Made by a program: the position numbers and the translations under genes. The notes beneath the pieces are model-generated. The model saw only the letters and a list, made by a program, of their open reading frames with translations, was not told the DNA's origin and did no database searches. Shown here one piece after another: positions 7,083-8,687 of a DNA stretch of 8,687 bases. The DNA is taken from positions 1 through 8,687 of the forward strand of contig CALXGD010000150.1 in the NCBI GenBank assembly GCA_944387745.1, written 5' to 3'. This stretch comes from an uncultured Oscillospiraceae bacterium. GTDB lineage: Bacteria; Bacillota_A; Clostridia; Oscillospirales; Oscillospiraceae. Within the stretch, counting starts at the first letter, position 1, and each line of letters opens with the position of its first letter.

Positions 7083-7307
7083 GTCCAAGTGAGTTTTATA
7101 TACCCCGCTCTGGCCGTGTGGACCTGTTTAAAACCTGCACGAAATGGCAGGTGGGTCGCCTCCACGACGCTTTACTGCTTCCAACTTCCAGCCGACCTCG
7201 AAGGGGGCCGGGAGGCCTGCAAGCCACGCCGTGAGGGGGGCGTCCCGTTTAAGAAATGTGGGTTTAAAAAGGCCCATCACGCACCGAGCAGGAAAACCCG
7301 CCTGAAG
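7083..7307 (-). ncRNA. ssrS: 6S RNA (RNA polymerase-binding regulatory RNA), predicted from its fold
   Basis: 6S RNA mimics an open promoter and binds sigma-A RNA polymerase, lowering transcription when nutrients run out. The leftward strand here folds into a long imperfect rod. At the base UUCAGGCGGGUUUU (7306-7293) pairs with AAAACUCACUUGGA (7097-7084). The rod continues with CCUGCUC against GAGCGGG and CGUG-AU-GGGCC against GGUCC-A-CAC-G. A large central bubble follows, whose 3' side carries the small hairpin ACCUGC/GCAGGU (loop CAUUUCGU). The upper arm pairs GGGACGCCCCC with GGAGGCGACCC and ends in a CCGGCC/GGUCGG hairpin. This closing stem, bubble and apical arm are 6S-like, as is the size of about 225 nt. 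No gene-like reading frame is needed to explain the region. The 5' end is uncertain: TATAAT on the leftward strand at 7358-7353, inside the DUF1292 gene but without a good -35 box, might start a precursor that is then trimmed. Confidence 0.72.
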
Positions 7308-7313
7308 TTGAGA

Positions 7314-7628
7314 TTACTGGTCCTCCTCCTGGAAGAACCGCTCCATGAAGAGATTATAAATCTCCTCGATTTCCTCATCGCTGTCCAGGGTGGAGAGCAG
7401 CTCCTCGCCATTCTCCTCCACAACCTTCATAATGACAAGGCCGTACTCCTCGTCGTCGGCGTCCACATCCAACGGCTCGTCATCCTCCCCATCCTCCTGT
7501 CCGGAGGCGGGAAACATAGCGTGGTAGGTGATGCCGTTGTGCTCCAGAGTGTCCACCAGCTCCAGCTCAAACTCATTGCCGTCCTCATCGGTGACGGTGA
7601 TAAAGTCGGGACCGTACGCGTCGCTCAT
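7314..7628 (-). CDS. DUF1292 (UPF0473/YrzB-like) small acidic protein
   Basis: This 104-residue cytoplasmic protein belongs to the DUF1292 family of Firmicutes, whose function is unknown. It opens with ITVTDEDGNEFELELVDTLE (about 10-29), the family's typical beta-rich start. Then come YHAMFPA, an acidic low-complexity segment (44-61), YGLVIMKVVEENGEELLSTL (62-81) and a C-terminal helix. The composition is extremely acidic. The reading frame is open for 50 more codons upstream, but those read as non-coding DNA. The ATG at 7628 is chosen because a perfect AGGAGGT (7642-7636) lies 7 bases upstream and the family start matches. In many relatives this gene sits beside ruvX/yqgF; here it stands alone, in front of the 6S-like RNA, with no terminator between them. 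Confidence 0.88.
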   Translation of the reverse strand: MSDAYGPDFITVTDEDGNEFELELVDTLEHNGITYHAMFPASGQEDGEDDEPLDVDADDEEYGLVIMKVVEENGEELLSTLDSDEEIEEIYNLFMERFFQEEDQ

Positions 7629-7659
7629 GGGGAGTACCTCCTGCCTGCTTTCTGACCTT

Positions 7660-7688
7660 ATTGTACCCCGGAAGCGGAAAAAAAGCAA
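7660..7688 (-). promoter_or_regulatory. Likely sigma-A promoter of the DUF1292 gene
   Basis: On the leftward strand TTGCTT (7688-7683) and TACAAT (7665-7660) are 17 bases apart. Transcription would begin near 7653, leaving a short leader of about 25 nt that contains the AGGAGGT ribosome binding site. The -35 box is only a partial match. Confidence 0.6.
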
Positions 7689-7748
7689 GTAGGGAGGCTG
7701 CCAAAATTTTTCCGGAGTTTCACGTAGGGGACACGGGCAGGAAGGAAC

Positions 7749-7764
7749 GCCTGAAATTTCAGGC
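7749..7764. promoter_or_regulatory. Perfect 16-base palindrome, operator-like
   Basis: GCCTGAAATTTCAGGC reads the same on both strands. It lies in the divergent intergenic region, 6 bases upstream of the -35 region of the NUDIX promoter and about 60 bases upstream of the DUF1292 promoter. A loopless palindrome at this place suggests a dimeric transcription factor site. I do not recognise the regulator. As a hairpin it would have a 6-bp stem followed by TTCTTCTTT, but no rightward gene ends just before it. Confidence 0.45.
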
Positions 7765-7770
7765 TTCTTC

Positions 7771-7800
7771 TTTACCAAAGGCGGGGAGCTGTGCTATAAT
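7771..7800 (+). promoter_or_regulatory. Sigma-A promoter (extended -10) of the NUDIX-response regulator operon
   Basis: A perfect TATAAT at 7795-7800 is preceded by TGC (7792-7794), an extended -10 element. TTTACC at 7771-7776 is a partial -35 box with 18-base spacing. Transcription should start near 7807, giving a leader of about 79 nt before the NUDIX start codon. Confidence 0.72.
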
Positions 7801-7885
7801 AAGCCGTGCTTGAGCGGAAAATACCAGGCAGGGGGGCCGGAGGGCCCCGCCGCCTGAGAAGCGCCCGGGGAAAGGAATTTTGGGT

Positions 7886-8422
7886 ATGGATTTGACAGAG
7901 CGGACGGTGGAGAGCCGAACAGTATATCAGGGCAGGATCGTCACCCTGCTGGTGGATCAGGCGGAGCTGCCCGATGGGAAGCGGGCCCAGCGGGAGGTGG
8001 TGCTTCACCCCGGTGGAGTGGCCATCCTGGCCCTGGATCGGGAGAACCAGGTGACTTTGGTGCAGCAGTACCGCTATCCCTTCCATCAGCTCCTGCTGGA
8101 GCTGCCTGCGGGCAAGCTGGACGAGGGGGAGGACCACCGCCTGGCCGCCGCCCGGGAGCTGAGCGAGGAGACTGGCCTGGAGGCGGGAGAGATGACCTAT
8201 CTGGGCTGCCTGCTGGCCTCCCCCGGCTTCTGCACCGAGCGGCTGCACATGTACCTGGCCCGGGATCTGCGCCGGTCCCAGAGCCATCCGGACGAGGACG
8301 AGTTTTTGAACGTGCTCACCATGCCCTTTGAGGAGCTGGTCCGGCAGGTGATGGACGGGACCATCGAGGACGCCAAGACGGTGGCCACAACCCTGAAGGT
8401 GAAGGCCCTGCTGGGTCTATGA
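7886..8422 (+). CDS. NUDIX hydrolase, ADP-ribose pyrophosphatase type
   Basis: The likely reaction is Mg2+-dependent hydrolysis of ADP-ribose, or a similar nucleoside diphosphate sugar, to AMP and ribose 5-phosphate in the cytoplasm, a clean-up step of NAD turnover. The 178-residue protein has a complete Nudix box at 76-98: GKLDEGE, then seven residues, then RELSEETGL, including the metal-binding glutamates E91, E94 and E95. ELPAGK (72-77), just before and overlapping the box, and the ASPGF segment (111-115), whose proline lies about 15 residues after it, are typical of the ADP-ribose subgroup. AAGGAA at 7872-7877 fits the ATG at 7886; the in-frame TTG at 7880 is too close to it. The response regulator gene follows after 33 bases with no terminator, so the two are probably co-transcribed. 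Substrate choice is inferred from family motifs. Confidence 0.9.
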   Translation: MDLTERTVESRTVYQGRIVTLLVDQAELPDGKRAQREVVLHPGGVAILALDRENQVTLVQQYRYPFHQLLLELPAGKLDEGEDHRLAAARELSEETGLEAGEMTYLGCLLASPGFCTERLHMYLARDLRRSQSHPDEDEFLNVLTMPFEELVRQVMDGTIEDAKTVATTLKVKALLGL

Positions 8423-8455
8423 GAAGAGATCAAGCCAAACAAGGAGGGAACTCCG

Positions 8456-8687
8456 GTGGGAAAGACCATCCTGATTGTGGAAGATGAGCAGAATATTGTG
8501 GACATCCTGTCCTTTAATCTGAGCCGGGAGGGATACGACACCCTGGAGGCCTACGACGGCGTCACGGGCCTACAGCTGGCTTTGGAGCAAAACCCAGATC
8601 TGGTCCTGCTGGACCTAATGCTGCCGGGGATGAACGGATTTGACGTGTGCCGGAAGATCCGGGAGGCGGGGTCCGCCGTGCCCATCC
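8456..8687 (+). CDS. Response regulator of a two-component system, N-terminal part (receiver domain)
   Basis: The gene is cut by the window end, and 77 codons are visible. The sequence begins MGKTILIVEDEQNIVDILSF and shows the receiver-domain hallmarks: the acidic pocket E9-D10-E11 and the phospho-acceptor D53 within LVLLDLMLPGMNG (49-61). The style resembles PhoB/PhoP-type (OmpR family) regulators, but the DNA-binding half is outside the window, so the output domain is unproven. The start is GTG at 8456, supported by AGGAGG at 8442-8447, 8 bases upstream. It appears to be the second gene of the operon led by the NUDIX hydrolase; a histidine kinase gene would be expected downstream. Confidence 0.92.
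   Translation, partial: MGKTILIVEDEQNIVDILSFNLSREGYDTLEAYDGVTGLQLALEQNPDLVLLDLMLPGMNGFDVCRKIREAGSAVPI

Noticed and set aside
7089..7655. A 188-codon rightward open frame across the 6S-like RNA and DUF1292 region
   Set aside because: It has no ribosome binding site of note, lies antisense to a clear DUF1292 gene with an ideal start, and its first part covers a structured RNA.
7629..7778. N-terminal extension of the DUF1292 frame by 50 codons
   Set aside because: The extension would run over the gene's own promoter and ribosome binding site, and its residues do not fit the family.
1..8687. CRISPR arrays, transposase genes, prophage, toxin-antitoxin or defence genes, tRNA or rRNA genes
   Set aside because: None was recognised: no regularly spaced repeats, no mobile-element proteins, and no rRNA or tRNA-like sequence was seen.

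Overview
The window looks like chromosomal DNA of a spore-forming, GC-rich Clostridia species, most likely Oscillospiraceae of the Flavonifractor/Lawsonibacter/Intestinimonas/Oscillibacter kind. This is inferred from strongly GC-biased third codon positions, strong GGAGG ribosome binding sites, GTG starts, short AT-rich sigma-A promoters in otherwise GC-rich DNA, a SpoVB-type flippase, a DUF1292 protein and a TAXI-type TRAP transporter. No genus can be proved by eye.

Layout. Bases 1-122 hold the damaged 3' end of a sigma-70-family gene (region 4.2 signature, frame broken). An AT-rich control region follows, with an 18-base dyad very close to the Rex redox-repressor consensus and a near-consensus sigma-A promoter. 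Next comes a two-gene TRAP transporter: a lipoprotein TAXI receptor (314-1396), a strong terminator hairpin between the genes, the fused 4TM/12TM permease (1534-3561), and a second strong terminator. A SpoVB/MATE-like lipid-linked-sugar flippase (3729-5264) has an upstream sequence resembling a sigma-E sporulation promoter. It converges on a leftward gene for a membrane-anchored, two-domain parvulin-type foldase (5339-6880); the terminator hairpin between them mainly serves the leftward gene.

Upstream of the foldase promoter, the leftward strand carries a rod-like structured RNA of about 225 nt (7083-7307) ending in its own terminator. Its fold, with a central bubble holding a small hairpin, is that of 6S RNA. 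It lies directly behind a small acidic DUF1292 gene (7314-7628, leftward). From the divergent intergenic region, which contains a perfect 16-base palindrome, a rightward operon begins: a NUDIX hydrolase of the ADP-ribose pyrophosphatase type (7886-8422), then a response regulator cut off by the window end (8456-8687).

Most genes are ordinary core or housekeeping types and I see no phage, transposon, CRISPR or defence system. The parts most worth checking are non-coding: the 6S-like RNA, the Rex-like site, the terminator inside the transporter operon, the sigma-E-like promoter and the 5' leader hairpin of the foldase gene.
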